This document shows, in pieces, positions 33,331 through 42,229 of a DNA stretch of 64,000 nucleotides. This DNA comes from Neorhizobium galegae (lineage in GTDB: Bacteria; Pseudomonadota; Alphaproteobacteria; Rhizobiales; Rhizobiaceae). Under the pieces are notes generated by a model. It did not search any database and had not been told where the DNA came from. It was given only the letters and a program-made list of their open reading frames with translations. The translations under genes and the position numbers were made by a program. The DNA lies in contig NZ_JAGIPG010000001.1 in assembly GCF_017877055.1 (NCBI RefSeq), forward strand, positions 1,736,001-1,800,000, read 5' to 3'. The number at the start of each line of letters is the position of its first letter. Within the stretch, counting starts at the first letter, position 1.

Positions 33331-33696
33331 TCAGCCCGGCATCATCTCGTGAATCGAGGACAGCAGCAGGTCGTGCTGGTAGGGTTTGGGCAGGAACACC
33401 GTGTTGGCCGGTAGAAGCATCGGATCCAGGCTGACAACGCCCGACGTGATGATGATGCCGACGCTCGGGCGGATTGCCCGGATGCGCTGGGCAAGCTGAA
33501 TGCCATCCATGGACCCGGCCATATTGACGTCGGTGAAGATTATGTCGATATCGTCACGGTTGCGGAACAGCACCATCGCCTCGTCGGCATTGCCGGCTTC
33601 CAGCACGTGATGCCCGACCTCTTCCAGCGCATCGAGCGTGGTGAAGCGGATCAGCGGTTCATCCTCGACGACAAGCACAACGGCCTTCTGCGCCAT
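33331..33696 (-). CDS. Single-domain response regulator
   Basis: The 121-residue protein is a CheY-like receiver: VLVVEDEPLIRFTT with the acidic pair, IIFTDVNMAGSMDG with the phospho-acceptor Asp, TSG and LPKPYQ with the conserved Lys. It has no output domain. Receivers of this type (GSMDG motif after Asp) often pair with HWE or histidine-kinase hybrids in rhizobia; none is adjacent. ATG 33696 has GAAGGAG upstream. The longer frame would add an Ala-Phe-Ala-Pro-Val repeat peptide from an 18-bp tandem DNA repeat and is judged untranslated. Confidence 0.88.
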   Translation of the reverse strand: MAQKAVVLVVEDEPLIRFTTLDALEEVGHHVLEAGNADEAMVLFRNRDDIDIIFTDVNMAGSMDGIQLAQRIRAIRPSVGIIITSGVVSLDPMLLPANTVFLPKPYQHDLLLSSIHEMMPG

Positions 33697-33731
33697 AACG
33701 TCTCCTTCATCCTTTGGACCTTGCCCCACAG

Positions 33732-33785
33732 CTTCAACAGGCGCAAACGCTTCAACAGGCGCAAACGCTCCAACAGGCGCAAACG
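33732..33785. repeat. Three tandem copies of an 18-bp unit
   Basis: The unit CTTCAACAGGCGCAAACG occurs three times without gaps (33732-33749, 33750-33767, 33768-33785); the third copy has one change (CTCC for CTTC). It lies 36 bases upstream of the response regulator start, in its leader or promoter. The unit length is a multiple of three and would encode a six-residue repeat in the extended regulator frame. Confidence 0.9.
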
Positions 33786-34058
33786 CTTCGTGAGTGGCAG
33801 GTTGGGACCCGCTCCGCCGTAAGGCCATATAGGAGACAGGTGAGTCGCGGCAAGTGGAGGCGACGCCGGGGAAGGCCGCTCTCACTTACGGTCTTCCCCG
33901 ACAATCGGCTGTTTCAATAATGGACAATGCCATTTGACAGAATGCGAAAATGGGCTTGCCAAGCGCCCCGAAATATCCTGTAGCAATCTGCACAAACGTG
34001 ACTAGCAGATCAGCACGGCCGCATATCTCATCCCACTCCCGATTCAGGTTCAAGCTTC

Positions 34059-34682
34059 ATGATGGAACTCTTTACCGCAGCCGGTTTTGCGGCGCTTCTC
34101 GAGGTCATTGCCATCAACCTCGTTCTTTCCGGCGACAACGCCATCGTCATCGGCCTTGCTGCCGCCGGCCTTCCTGCGGCACTCCGCAAGAAAGCGATCC
34201 TCTTCGGCATTTCCGCCGCCACCGTGCTTCGCCTCGTCTTTGCCGTCGTCGCCACCTATCTACTGGCGATCAAGGGGCTCCAGCTTGCGGGGGGCCTGCT
34301 GCTCGGTTGGGTCTGCTGGAAGATGTGGAGCGAACTGCGCGTAGACCAGAGCGACGATGCACATGCCGCGGCCGATGCGGAGCAAAAGGCTGCCAACAAG
34401 ACCTTTTTCCAGGCCGCCACCCAGATCGTCGTCGCCGACGTCTCCATGTCGCTCGACAATGTGCTGGCCGTCGCGGGCGCCGCCAAAGAGCACTCCACGG
34501 TGCTGATCATCGGCCTGATCGTCTCGATCGCACTGATGGGCGTGGCGGCCAACTTCGTCGCCAAACTGCTCTCCCGTTTCCGCTGGATCGCCTATGTGGG
34601 CCTGGCAGTCATCGTCTACGTGGCGCTCGACATGATCTACCAGGGCTCGATTGAAGTCCTGCCGCTGATCCAGGGCGTTTAA
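34059..34682 (+). CDS. TerC-family membrane protein (YjbE-like)
   Basis: The 207-residue protein has about six to seven membrane helices with the TerC signatures EVIAINLVLSGDNAIVIGL and VVADVSMSLDNVLAVAGAA, each with an acidic residue in the membrane that is thought to bind metal. TerC/YjbE relatives export manganese or protect secreted metalloproteins. It is a single gene. I looked for a yybP-ykoY manganese riboswitch upstream and found no match. The start could be either of two adjacent ATG codons (34059 or 34062). Confidence 0.9.
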   Translation: MMELFTAAGFAALLEVIAINLVLSGDNAIVIGLAAAGLPAALRKKAILFGISAATVLRLVFAVVATYLLAIKGLQLAGGLLLGWVCWKMWSELRVDQSDDAHAAADAEQKAANKTFFQAATQIVVADVSMSLDNVLAVAGAAKEHSTVLIIGLIVSIALMGVAANFVAKLLSRFRWIAYVGLAVIVYVALDMIYQGSIEVLPLIQGV

Positions 34683-34849
34683 GGCTCCTTCAGGGACCGA
34701 TCTCGGCCGCAACGGCTAACGTGTACCGGGATGCAACCGGTAAGCGGCTGTTTGATCCGCCACTCACGCGGGAGAGGGTAAAGAGGGTCATCGGCGCGTG
34801 ACAGTGCGTTGATTTGAAACAGGAAAGTTATACTTTTCTCACCAAGTCT

Positions 34850-34977
34850 TTGACATTTGTGACGTTCCCATTGATCATGTTCCTCAAGCAAAGCTACGTG
34901 GCCTCCAGCCGGCATGAAGCCGGTCAGGGGCTCGCGGACCCCCTACTCGCAAGAGTTGGTGAGCCCCGTCCTAGTCA
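34850..34977 (+). promoter_or_regulatory. Putative promoter and structured leader of the cupin gene
   Basis: TTGACA (34850-34855) and GATCAT (34873-34878) are 17 bases apart and could form a sigma-70-type promoter. The presumed leader then folds into a stem CCGGC/GCCGG around ATGAA (near 34908-34922) and a longer element with GGGGCTC/GAGCCCC outer arms enclosing an ACTC-GCAA-GAGT tetraloop hairpin (about 34927-34967). The outer stem covers GGTGAG, the nearest ribosome-binding-like sequence. I cannot match it to a known riboswitch class. Confidence 0.4.
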
Positions 34978-35499
34978 ATGAGAACGATCTTGAGCCATAG
35001 CCACAACGATCATCACCACCCTCATGACAATGACCATGACGGTCATTCCAACGTCGATTGGCGCGAGCACGGCGTGAAGGTCATTCCAGGCAATTCGCTC
35101 GATCCCAACACCGCTCAGACACCGGGCATGAACCGTGCGACCGCGATCAACAACGCCCGCGCGGGCGCCGAGAAGATCTGGGCCGGCACAGTGACCATCC
35201 ATGCCAACGCCAAGACCGGCGCCCATCACCACGGCGATCTCGAAAGCATCATCTACGTGCTGAAGGGAAAAGCGCGGATGCGCTGGGGCGACAATCTCGA
35301 GTTCGTGGCGGAGGCAGGCCCTGGCGATTTCATCTACGTGCCGCCTTATGTGCCGCACCAGGAGATCAATGCCAGTCCGGACGAAACGCTGGAATGCGTG
35401 CTCTGCCGCTCCGGCCAGGACCCGGTCGTCGTCAACCTCGATATCGAACCGATCGAGAAGCCGGAAGAAGTCTTGTGGAAGGACCCGATCCACAAATAG
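34978..35499 (+). CDS. Cupin-domain protein with His-rich N-terminus
   Basis: The 173-residue protein has a single cupin barrel: HHHGDLESIIYVLKG supplies the HxH...E metal ligands and GDFIYVPPYVPHQE the second motif with the fourth His. Before it comes a segment with nine His and many Asp/Asn in about 25 residues (SHSHNDHHHPHDNDHDGHS), a likely metal-storing or metal-sensing stretch. Relatives seem to start near VDWREHGVKVIP, so the His-rich part is an addition. There is no good ribosome binding site directly before ATG 34978; the nearest, GGTGAG, sits in a predicted hairpin. Enzymatic role unknown. Confidence 0.85.
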   Translation: MRTILSHSHNDHHHPHDNDHDGHSNVDWREHGVKVIPGNSLDPNTAQTPGMNRATAINNARAGAEKIWAGTVTIHANAKTGAHHHGDLESIIYVLKGKARMRWGDNLEFVAEAGPGDFIYVPPYVPHQEINASPDETLECVLCRSGQDPVVVNLDIEPIEKPEEVLWKDPIHK

Positions 35500-35702
35500 G
35501 GACGGCATCTTCGTAGTTTCATGCAGGCAGACCAGAAAAAGCGCCGTTTTCAGGCCCGCAATGCCTTGACCGGCGCAAATGCCGCCGCAATCTGCCGTTA
35601 CGCTCCCGGCCTACTGGAGATTGACCGCCTCGAACCTCTCCTTTAGAAGGCGGCATTCCGTTCCGAAGCAAAGACTTCGGGATTTTTAATGCTCCGGAGC
35701 TG

Positions 35703-36116
35703 ATGCGGATGGCGCTGTTTCCGCAGGACAAGCGGACGAGAGACGGACGTGAACAGGAAAGCCACCTGTCGCGCTGGCCGGTCTTTGCCGCCGCCCTGCT
35801 GATCGCCGCCCTGTTTGGTCTGCTCTCCGGCGTCGTCAAGGACGTCCAGTTTCCGCGCGGCATTCTGTCGGCCGACAGGACCAGCGACGCTCCTAACCTG
35901 ACCAAGCGCGAGCCCCTGCGTGCGCTTGCTGCCACGGACCGCAAGGACGCAACAGGCGCCCATTGGCACACGGGCGGCGGTGCGCTGGAAGCCAGCGCCG
36001 TTGAGATCAGTTTTCCGATTTTCGTCCCGGCCTTTGCCTCGAAGCCGTCTTCCGGTTCGGCAGAATCCCCGTTCTGGCACGGATCGCTGCCGCGTGCGCC
36101 GCCGGCCCGCGCCTGA
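35703..36116 (+). CDS. Hypothetical single-pass membrane protein
   Basis: The 137-residue product has a basic N-terminus (DKRTRDGREQ), one hydrophobic helix (WPVFAAALLIAALFGLLSGV) and a polar C-terminal part expected in the periplasm. I recognise no family. CGGAGC lies just upstream of the ATG at 35703. An open frame on the opposite strand covers the same DNA but is rich in Arg and lacks a plausible start. It stands 94 bases before secDF and could be part of its leader region. Reality of the gene is likely but not certain. Confidence 0.5.
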   Translation: MRMALFPQDKRTRDGREQESHLSRWPVFAAALLIAALFGLLSGVVKDVQFPRGILSADRTSDAPNLTKREPLRALAATDRKDATGAHWHTGGGALEASAVEISFPIFVPAFASKPSSGSAESPFWHGSLPRAPPARA

Positions 36117-36210
36117 GATATCGCGTCTCATGGCGCCCGCCTGATCACCCATTAAAGACCACCCATGCCGATCGCCCCGCGCGCGCCATGGGCTCAGCAG
36201 GATTAGAAAT

Positions 36211-38730
36211 ATGAGAAATTCCCCGTGGCTGGTGACGACCTATCTCGTCATCATCTTCCTCGGCATTCTGGTGGCGCTGCCGAACGTCATTCCGCAGTCG
36301 ACGCTTGACCGCCTTCCCGCCTGGCTGCCGCACAGCCGCGTCTCGCTCGGCCTCGACCTGCGCGGCGGCTCGCACCTCGTGCTGGAAGTCGACCGTGCCG
36401 ACCTGATCAACGAGCGCGTCCAGAGCCTGCTGCAGGAATCCCGCCGCGTATTGCGTGAAAAGAACATCACGACCACGGCCATCCGCCGCGCAGGCGACAC
36501 CGTGACGATCGCGCTGCGCGACGCAGCCCAGCGCGGTGCAGCCGTGACCGAGCTTCAGACGCTGGCCAACCCGGTCAGCTTCGGCACGACCGTCGGCGCC
36601 AGCGACCTCGCCATCACCACGCCTTCCGACAACACGATCTCGGTCGCCCAGACCGAAGCCGGCATCAATTCGCACATCACCGCCGCCGTCGATCAGTCGC
36701 TTGAAATCATCCGCCAGCGCGTCGACCAGGTGGGCGTCGCCGAACCGACCATCCAGCGCATCGGCTCCGACCGCGTTCTCGTCCAGCTTCCGGGCGAACA
36801 GGATCCGGCACGTCTGCGCCAGCTTCTCGGTTCGACCGCCAAGATGAGCTTCCATCTGCTCGGCCAGCAGGGCGAGGCCGGTGTCACCATGCTTTCCGAC
36901 GAGCGCGGCAACCAGTATCCGGTCCTCGACCGCGTCGAGCTTTCCGGCGACCGCCTGACGGACGCCCGCGCTGCCTTCGACCAGCAGACCAACGAACCGG
37001 TCGTCAACTTCCGCTTCGATTCGGCCGGTGCCAACCGCTTTGCCCAGATCACCCAGCAGAACGTCGGCCGTCCCTTCGCGATCGTGCTCGACAACAAGGT
37101 GCTGAGCGCGCCGGTCATCCGCACGCCGATCACCGGTGGTTCGGGCCAGATTTCCGGCGGCTTCTCGGTGTCGGAAGCCAATACGCTGTCTGCGCTGCTG
37201 CGCGCCGGTGCACTGCCGGCCAAGCTCACCGTCATCGAAGAACGCACCGTCGGCGCCGACCTGGGCGCCGACGCGATCCAGATGGGCCTCTATTCCGGCC
37301 TCGTCGGCTTCGTCCTCGTCGCCGTCTTCATCCTGGTCCTCTACGGCACCTGGGGCATCCTGGCGAATGTCGCGCTGCTGATCCACACGATCCTGACCTT
37401 CTCGGCGCTCACGCTGGTCGGTGCGACTCTGACGCTGCCCGGTATCGCCGGTATCGTGCTCGGCATCGGCCTTGCCGTCGACGCGAACGTTCTCATCAAC
37501 GAGCGCATCCGCGAAGAAACGCGTAAAGGTCGCGGCGCCTTCGCCGCCATCGACGTCGGCTTCAACCGCGCCTATTCGACCATCGTCGACGGCAACATGA
37601 CCGCGCTCATCGCCGCAGCCATCCTGTTCTACTTCGGCTCCGGTCCGGTGCGCGGCTTCGCCGTCACCATGGGTCTCGGCCTGATCATCTCGATGTTTAC
37701 GTCGGTCGCCTTCGTTCGCGTCACAATGATCGCCATCGCGCGCCGCTACAAGCTGAAGGTCATCAACATCCAGTCGATGTTCCGGTTCAGCCCCTATGAC
37801 AAGCACATCCAGTTCATGAAAGCGCGTTTCTTTGGCGTAGCGGTCTCCGCTATCCTGTCGATCGCCTCGGTCGGACTGTTTTTCTATCCGGGCCTGAACT
37901 ACGGCGTCGACTTCCGCGGCGGCATCCAGATGTCGGTCAAGACTCAAGGGCCGGCTGACCTCGCCAAGTTCCGCGAAGGCCTGAATACGCTCGATCTCGG
38001 CGAAATCACGCTGCAGTCCTTCGGCGATCCGAACACCATCCTGGTGCGCGCCCAGCGCCAGGAAGGCGGCGAAGAAGCGCAGACGGCGGCCGTCACCAAG
38101 CTGAAGGACGAGGTCGTCAAGATCGATTCGACCGCCACCGTCCAGGGCACAGACGTCATCGGTCCGAAGGTTTCCGGCGAGCTTGCCATTGCCGGCTTCC
38201 TGTCGGTCTTCATCGCCAGCGTCGCGATGCTGATCTATATCTGGGTGCGGTTCGAATGGCCGTTCGCGGTCGGCGCCATCGTCACCCTTGTGCTTGACGT
38301 CACCAAGCTGGTGGGCTTCTTTGCCATCACCGGCCTCGACTTCAATCTGACGGCCATCGCCGCGGTGCTGACGATGGTCGGCTATTCGGTCAACGACAAG
38401 GTCGTCGTCTATGACCGCATGCGTGAAAACATGCGGCTCTACAAGTCGATGCCGCTGCGCGAGCTGATCGACAAGTCGATCAACGAAACGCTGGCCCGAA
38501 GCCTCTACACCAACGCCACCGCCTTCCTGTCGCTTCTGCCGATGGCGATCTGGGGCGGCAGCGCGGTGGAAAGCTTCGCGGTGCCGATGGCGTTCGGCAT
38601 TCTCGTCGCCGGCGCATCGTCGGTATTCATCGCGGCTCCGATCCTGCTCTTCCTCGGCGACTGGCGCAAACGTCATGCCAAGAAGGCGGAGACGGCTGCT
38701 GAAGAGGTCGAAAACGCCACCAAGGCTTGA
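36211..38730 (+). CDS. secDF: Fused SecD-SecF protein translocase subunit
   Basis: The 839-residue protein is a natural fusion. The SecD half has LGLDLRGGSHLVLEVD near 45-60 and the transmembrane set with GIAGIVLGIGLAVDANVLINE; the SecF half begins near 530 with GLNYGVDFRGGIQM and has TMVGYSVNDKVVVYDRMREN. Using the proton gradient, SecDF pulls proteins across the inner membrane after SecA-driven export. The fused form is common in alphaproteobacteria. A good terminator lies 22 bases after the stop. There is no yajC gene next to it. Confidence 0.96.
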   Translation: MRNSPWLVTTYLVIIFLGILVALPNVIPQSTLDRLPAWLPHSRVSLGLDLRGGSHLVLEVDRADLINERVQSLLQESRRVLREKNITTTAIRRAGDTVTIALRDAAQRGAAVTELQTLANPVSFGTTVGASDLAITTPSDNTISVAQTEAGINSHITAAVDQSLEIIRQRVDQVGVAEPTIQRIGSDRVLVQLPGEQDPARLRQLLGSTAKMSFHLLGQQGEAGVTMLSDERGNQYPVLDRVELSGDRLTDARAAFDQQTNEPVVNFRFDSAGANRFAQITQQNVGRPFAIVLDNKVLSAPVIRTPITGGSGQISGGFSVSEANTLSALLRAGALPAKLTVIEERTVGADLGADAIQMGLYSGLVGFVLVAVFILVLYGTWGILANVALLIHTILTFSALTLVGATLTLPGIAGIVLGIGLAVDANVLINERIREETRKGRGAFAAIDVGFNRAYSTIVDGNMTALIAAAILFYFGSGPVRGFAVTMGLGLIISMFTSVAFVRVTMIAIARRYKLKVINIQSMFRFSPYDKHIQFMKARFFGVAVSAILSIASVGLFFYPGLNYGVDFRGGIQMSVKTQGPADLAKFREGLNTLDLGEITLQSFGDPNTILVRAQRQEGGEEAQTAAVTKLKDEVVKIDSTATVQGTDVIGPKVSGELAIAGFLSVFIASVAMLIYIWVRFEWPFAVGAIVTLVLDVTKLVGFFAITGLDFNLTAIAAVLTMVGYSVNDKVVVYDRMRENMRLYKSMPLRELIDKSINETLARSLYTNATAFLSLLPMAIWGGSAVESFAVPMAFGILVAGASSVFIAAPILLFLGDWRKRHAKKAETAAEEVENATKA

Positions 38731-38751
38731 TCGACGATCCCGAAATGCAAG

Positions 38752-38780
38752 AAAGGGCGGTTTTTCATCCGCCCTTTTTC
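38752..38780 (+). terminator. Intrinsic terminator of secDF
   Basis: The stem AAAGGGCGG/CCGCCCTTT with an 8-base loop is followed by T residues, directly after secDF. The next gene begins 24 bases later. Confidence 0.85.
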
Positions 38781-38803
38781 GTTGGCTCCGCTATAGGTCG
38801 ACC

Positions 38804-39241
38804 ATGTTCGATTTCGCCGCCTATGCGGGACTGTTCTCCGCCGCGTTCATTGCAGCCACGATCTTTCCGATGCAGTCGGAGGCGATCCTGGTCGGCCTTA
38901 TCCTGGCCGACCGGTATTCGCTCGTCGGTCTGCTGCTGGTCGCTTCGGTCGGCAACACGGCGGGAGCCGCGGTCAACTGGCTGCTTGGCCGGGGTGTCGA
39001 GCGGTTTCGGGACAGCCGCTGGTTTCCGGTCGGCGAGGAGAAGCTGGACAAGGCGCAGGCCTGGTATCGAAGATATGGAAAATGGTCGCTGTTGCTGAGC
39101 TGGCTGCCGATCGGCGGCGATGCCATCACTGTCGCGGCGGGCGTGCTGAAGGAACCGCTTGCGACTTTCCTGATCCTGGTTTTCATCGGCAAGGCGCTGC
39201 GCTACGTGGTGCTCGCGGCCGCGACGCTCAGCGTGATCTGA
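38804..39241 (+). CDS. YqaA-family (DedA-related) membrane protein
   Basis: The 145-residue protein resembles YqaA: YAGLFSAAFIAATIFPMQSE, SVGNTAGAAVNWLLGRGVER, WYRRYGKWSLLLSWLPIGGD and a final helix FLILVFIGKALRYVVLAAAT. It has about four membrane helices and the re-entrant-like LSWLPIGGD segment of the SNARE-associated/DedA superfamily, linked to lipid transport across the inner membrane. Start ATG 38804 lies after the secDF terminator, so it must have its own promoter or depend on read-through. It ends head-on with a TetR gene (no gap). Confidence 0.85.
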   Translation: MFDFAAYAGLFSAAFIAATIFPMQSEAILVGLILADRYSLVGLLLVASVGNTAGAAVNWLLGRGVERFRDSRWFPVGEEKLDKAQAWYRRYGKWSLLLSWLPIGGDAITVAAGVLKEPLATFLILVFIGKALRYVVLAAATLSVI

Positions 39242-39868
39242 TCAGGGAACCCTGCCCTCGTTGCCGAAATCGGCAAGCGCCTTCCAGAAATCGCCGAAGA
39301 ACTGATGCGCGAAGGTTTCGAGCGACGTGCCCGGCGGCTGTTCGTTCCAGATCTCTCCGCCGGCCCGCAGCGCGCCCATCACGACCGCGGCCAGCAACCG
39401 CATCCGTAGCCGCTCTTCGTCGCTCCGGCTTCGAGCCTGGAGCGCTTCAGTGAGTTTCATCTCGAGCTTGGCATATTTGAGCTGGTCGCGGGCCTTCAGC
39501 GTCGGCGTGCGACGGATGAGTTCTCCAAGTGCCATTGTTCTTTCGTCAGTCGCCGAGACGATGGCCTCAATGAGTCCGTGTTGCACGGCCTTCACCGCCG
39601 GCTCGTCCGCCGGTCTCGACGCGATGGTCGCCATCATGCGATCGGCAAAGCCGTCCTGCCAGGCGAACACAACCTCTTCCTTGGAAGGAAAATAATCAAA
39701 GAAACTGCGCTTCGAGACTTCGGCGCGCTCGGCAATGTCCTCGATCGTCGTGGCGTCGAAGCCGCGCTCGAGGAACAGGCTCATCGCCGATTCCTCAATG
39801 CGTTCCCGGGTTTGCCTGCGCTTGATTTCCCGCCGGCCTTCCTTCGCGCCATCAATCGCCTTGGTCAT
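39242..39868 (-). CDS. TetR-family transcriptional regulator
   Basis: The 208-residue protein has the TetR DNA-binding region at about 15-62: RRQTRERIEESAMSLFLERG and the helix-turn-helix TIEDIAERAEVSKRSFFDYF, followed by a helical ligand domain. It lies 15 bases after the methyltransferase gene on the same strand, so the two probably form an operon, which makes the methyltransferase or its lipid product a candidate target. Ligand unknown. Confidence 0.92.
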   Translation of the reverse strand: MTKAIDGAKEGRREIKRRQTRERIEESAMSLFLERGFDATTIEDIAERAEVSKRSFFDYFPSKEEVVFAWQDGFADRMMATIASRPADEPAVKAVQHGLIEAIVSATDERTMALGELIRRTPTLKARDQLKYAKLEMKLTEALQARSRSDEERLRMRLLAAVVMGALRAGGEIWNEQPPGTSLETFAHQFFGDFWKALADFGNEGRVP

Positions 39869-39883
39869 TGCATCCGATTTTTT

Positions 39884-40549
39884 TCAGCCGCCCGCTTCGT
39901 CGGCATTGTGGACCGGGCCAGCCTCTGCCTCGGCACGATATCTGGAACGCTCCCGCGTCAGGTCCAGCGGCTTGCGGCGGGAAATCCGATAGACGGCAGC
40001 CGGTGGCAGGTTGCGCACGGTGTGGCCGATATGCACGGCCTTCAGACCCAGCCGGTCGAGGATCGGCCGCGGCACCGGGCAACGCGGACCGTAGGTGAAC
40101 TGATAGAAGGAACCGCCCGGACGGATATAGGTAAAGGCACCGCCGAGGATCGCGGTAATCTTGCGCGGCGACATGGAGAGCAGCGGCAGACCGCTGATGA
40201 CCGCGCCGACCGGTTCGCCCTCGAAAATATCCTCATGGGCGAGCTTCGCCGCATCCATCTGCAGCACCCGCGCTTCCGGAAACCGCCGCTGCAGGCCGGG
40301 CACGAATTCCGGACCGTATTCGACCAGGGTGAGGTCGGATTGGGCAACGCCGCGCGCCAAAAGCGCGCGGGTGAATACGCCGGTGCCCGGACCGAGTTCG
40401 ATGACCGGACCGTCCAGCGGCGCAATCTCCTGGGTCATCAGCCGCGCGAGCGAATCCCCCGAAGGCGCCACCGCCGCGACCCGCAATGGATTGCTTATCC
40501 AGGAACGGAAGAAGTGCAGGAAATCGGAGAATGCGGCATCTGCTGTCAT
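39884..40549 (-). CDS. PmtA-like SAM-dependent phospholipid N-methyltransferase
   Basis: The 221-residue protein has the class I methyltransferase SAM motif VIELGPGTGVFTRALL and the preceding segment FFRSWISNPLRVAAVAPSG, typical of PmtA-type enzymes that methylate phosphatidylethanolamine towards phosphatidylcholine at the membrane. VISGLPLLSMSPRKI and YQFTYGPRCPV are further family matches. ATG 40549 gives a normal N-terminus. A related rRNA-adenine-type or ubiquinone-type methyltransferase is less likely. If correct, the gene would use SAM methyl groups that the betaine pathway in this region helps to regenerate. Confidence 0.78.
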   Translation of the reverse strand: MTADAAFSDFLHFFRSWISNPLRVAAVAPSGDSLARLMTQEIAPLDGPVIELGPGTGVFTRALLARGVAQSDLTLVEYGPEFVPGLQRRFPEARVLQMDAAKLAHEDIFEGEPVGAVISGLPLLSMSPRKITAILGGAFTYIRPGGSFYQFTYGPRCPVPRPILDRLGLKAVHIGHTVRNLPPAAVYRISRRKPLDLTRERSRYRAEAEAGPVHNADEAGG

Positions 40550-40864
40550 GGTCAGAGACTCACCGGTTTGAAAATGCAATCGAGTATTCCGCCGACCTTC
40601 ACAGCCCGCGTGGCAATTCCAAGGCATGGGAACCTCCGCTCGAGAAAATTACACATATCGGCCGCAGAATTTGTGCAGTGCGGCACCTACACCGTTACAT
40701 TTAGGATATATTTGCACCGAGTGCAAGATTTTAACGAGAGTTTTAAATTACGCCTTCGGCCTGGAGACGGAACGGCCTGAAACTTCTATATTTTTTCGGG
40801 AACAACCGGCGCTTGTTTCCATTGTGCAATCTGCCGGGGAAGTCGATAACATCAGGAGGAGTTT

Positions 40865-42226
40865 ATGAAAAAGCCGGTCACCGAATTGGGCGAACAGAAA
40901 ACGGAACTCCACCGGGTTATGGGACCCGGATTGCTGCTGCTGTTCATTGTGGGGGATATTCTCGGGACGGGCATCTATGCCCTGACGGGCCAGGTGGCCG
41001 CGCGGGTCGGAGGGGTGGTCTGGCTGCCCTTTCTCATCGCCTTCGTCGTCGCCCTTCTCACCGCCTTCAGCTATCTCGAACTGGTCACCAAATATCCGCG
41101 CGCTGCCGGTGCCGCCCTTTATACCCACAAGGCCTTCGGCATCCACTTCGTCACCTTCCTGGTGGCCTTTGCGGTGATGTCATCAGGCATTACTTCTGCG
41201 GCAACCGCATCGCGTGCCTTCGCCTCCAACTTCTCGACCTCGCTCGACCTCGATCTCGGCGCCTGGGGCGTACCATTGATCGCGGTCGGTTTCATCGCCC
41301 TGGTTGCCGCCATCAACTTTCGAGGCGTCGGGGAAAGCGTCAAGATGAACGTGCTGCTGACCGTGGTCGAACTGACCGGCCTGCTGATCATCATCGGCAT
41401 CGGCTTCTGGGCGATCGCCGGCGGCCAGGGCGACGTTTCCCGCGCCTGGACCTTTGCGGCGCCTGACAATGGCGGTGTCTTCTGGCCAGTCGTCGCAGCC
41501 ACCACCCTCGCCTTTTTCGCCATGGTCGGCTTCGAGGACTCGGTCAACATGGCCGAGGAATGCAAGGAGCCGAGCCGGATGTTCCCGAAGGTGCTACTGA
41601 CCGGCCTGGCGGTAACGGGCCTGATCTATGTCCTGGTGGCGATCTCGGCGATCACGCTGGTACCGGCCAATGAACTCGGCCAGGGGGAAACGCCGCTGCT
41701 GAAGGTCGTGCAGGCCGGCGCGCCGGGCTTCCCGATCGGCATCTTCGCCGTCATCACCATGTTCGCGGTGGCCAATTCAGCACTGATCAACATGATGATG
41801 GCGAGCCGCCTGATCTACGGCATGAGCCGCGAGGGGGTTCTGCCGCAGGTGCTCGGCAAGGTCCATGCGGGCCGTCGCACGCCCTATATCGCGATCGGCT
41901 TCACGTCGCTGCTGGCGGTCGCGCTGATCCTGTTTGCCGGCGGCGTTCCGGCGCTCGGCGGTACGACGGCGCTGCTGCTTCTCTGCGTCTTTGCGATCGT
42001 CAACGTCGCAGTGCTGGTTCTGCGCAAGGACACGGTCGAGCACAAGCATTTTCGTACGCCGACCATCCTGCCGGTACTCGGCGCCATCTCCTGCGCCTTC
42101 CTGGCAGGCCCGTGGACCGGCCGCGATCCGGTCCAGTATCTGATCGCCGCCTGCCTGCTCGGCCTCGGCGTCGTCCTGTGGCTCGCAACAGTCAGCATCA
42201 TGCGGGCATCGACCCGGCCCGCCTGA
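40865..42226 (+). CDS. APC-family amino acid permease
   Basis: The 453-residue protein has 12 expected membrane helices with the APC motif GPGLLLLFIVGDILGTGIYA in the first helix, YPRAAGAALYTHKAFG after the third and GFEDSVNMAEECKEPSRMFP in the sixth to seventh region. It probably imports an amino acid or polyamine by proton symport. AGGAGGAGTTT precedes the ATG. The 300-base upstream region is AT-rich and should hold its promoter. Substrate not deducible. Confidence 0.9.
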   Translation: MKKPVTELGEQKTELHRVMGPGLLLLFIVGDILGTGIYALTGQVAARVGGVVWLPFLIAFVVALLTAFSYLELVTKYPRAAGAALYTHKAFGIHFVTFLVAFAVMSSGITSAATASRAFASNFSTSLDLDLGAWGVPLIAVGFIALVAAINFRGVGESVKMNVLLTVVELTGLLIIIGIGFWAIAGGQGDVSRAWTFAAPDNGGVFWPVVAATTLAFFAMVGFEDSVNMAEECKEPSRMFPKVLLTGLAVTGLIYVLVAISAITLVPANELGQGETPLLKVVQAGAPGFPIGIFAVITMFAVANSALINMMMASRLIYGMSREGVLPQVLGKVHAGRRTPYIAIGFTSLLAVALILFAGGVPALGGTTALLLLCVFAIVNVAVLVLRKDTVEHKHFRTPTILPVLGAISCAFLAGPWTGRDPVQYLIAACLLGLGVVLWLATVSIMRASTRPA

Positions 42227-42229
42227 CGC

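Noticed and set aside
33732-33785. CRISPR array
   Set aside because: The three 18-bp repeats are directly adjacent without spacers, and no cas genes are present.
33900-34058. yybP-ykoY manganese riboswitch before the TerC gene
   Set aside because: Neither the conserved loops nor the expected paired segments can be found in this leader.
36145-38676. 843-codon open frame antisense to secDF, and similar long antisense frames at 45522-47450 and 26684-28609
   Set aside because: They are shadows of high-GC coding DNA: their products are dominated by Asp, Arg, Gly and His without domain motifs, while the opposite strands encode SecDF, an RND pump and an MscS channel.
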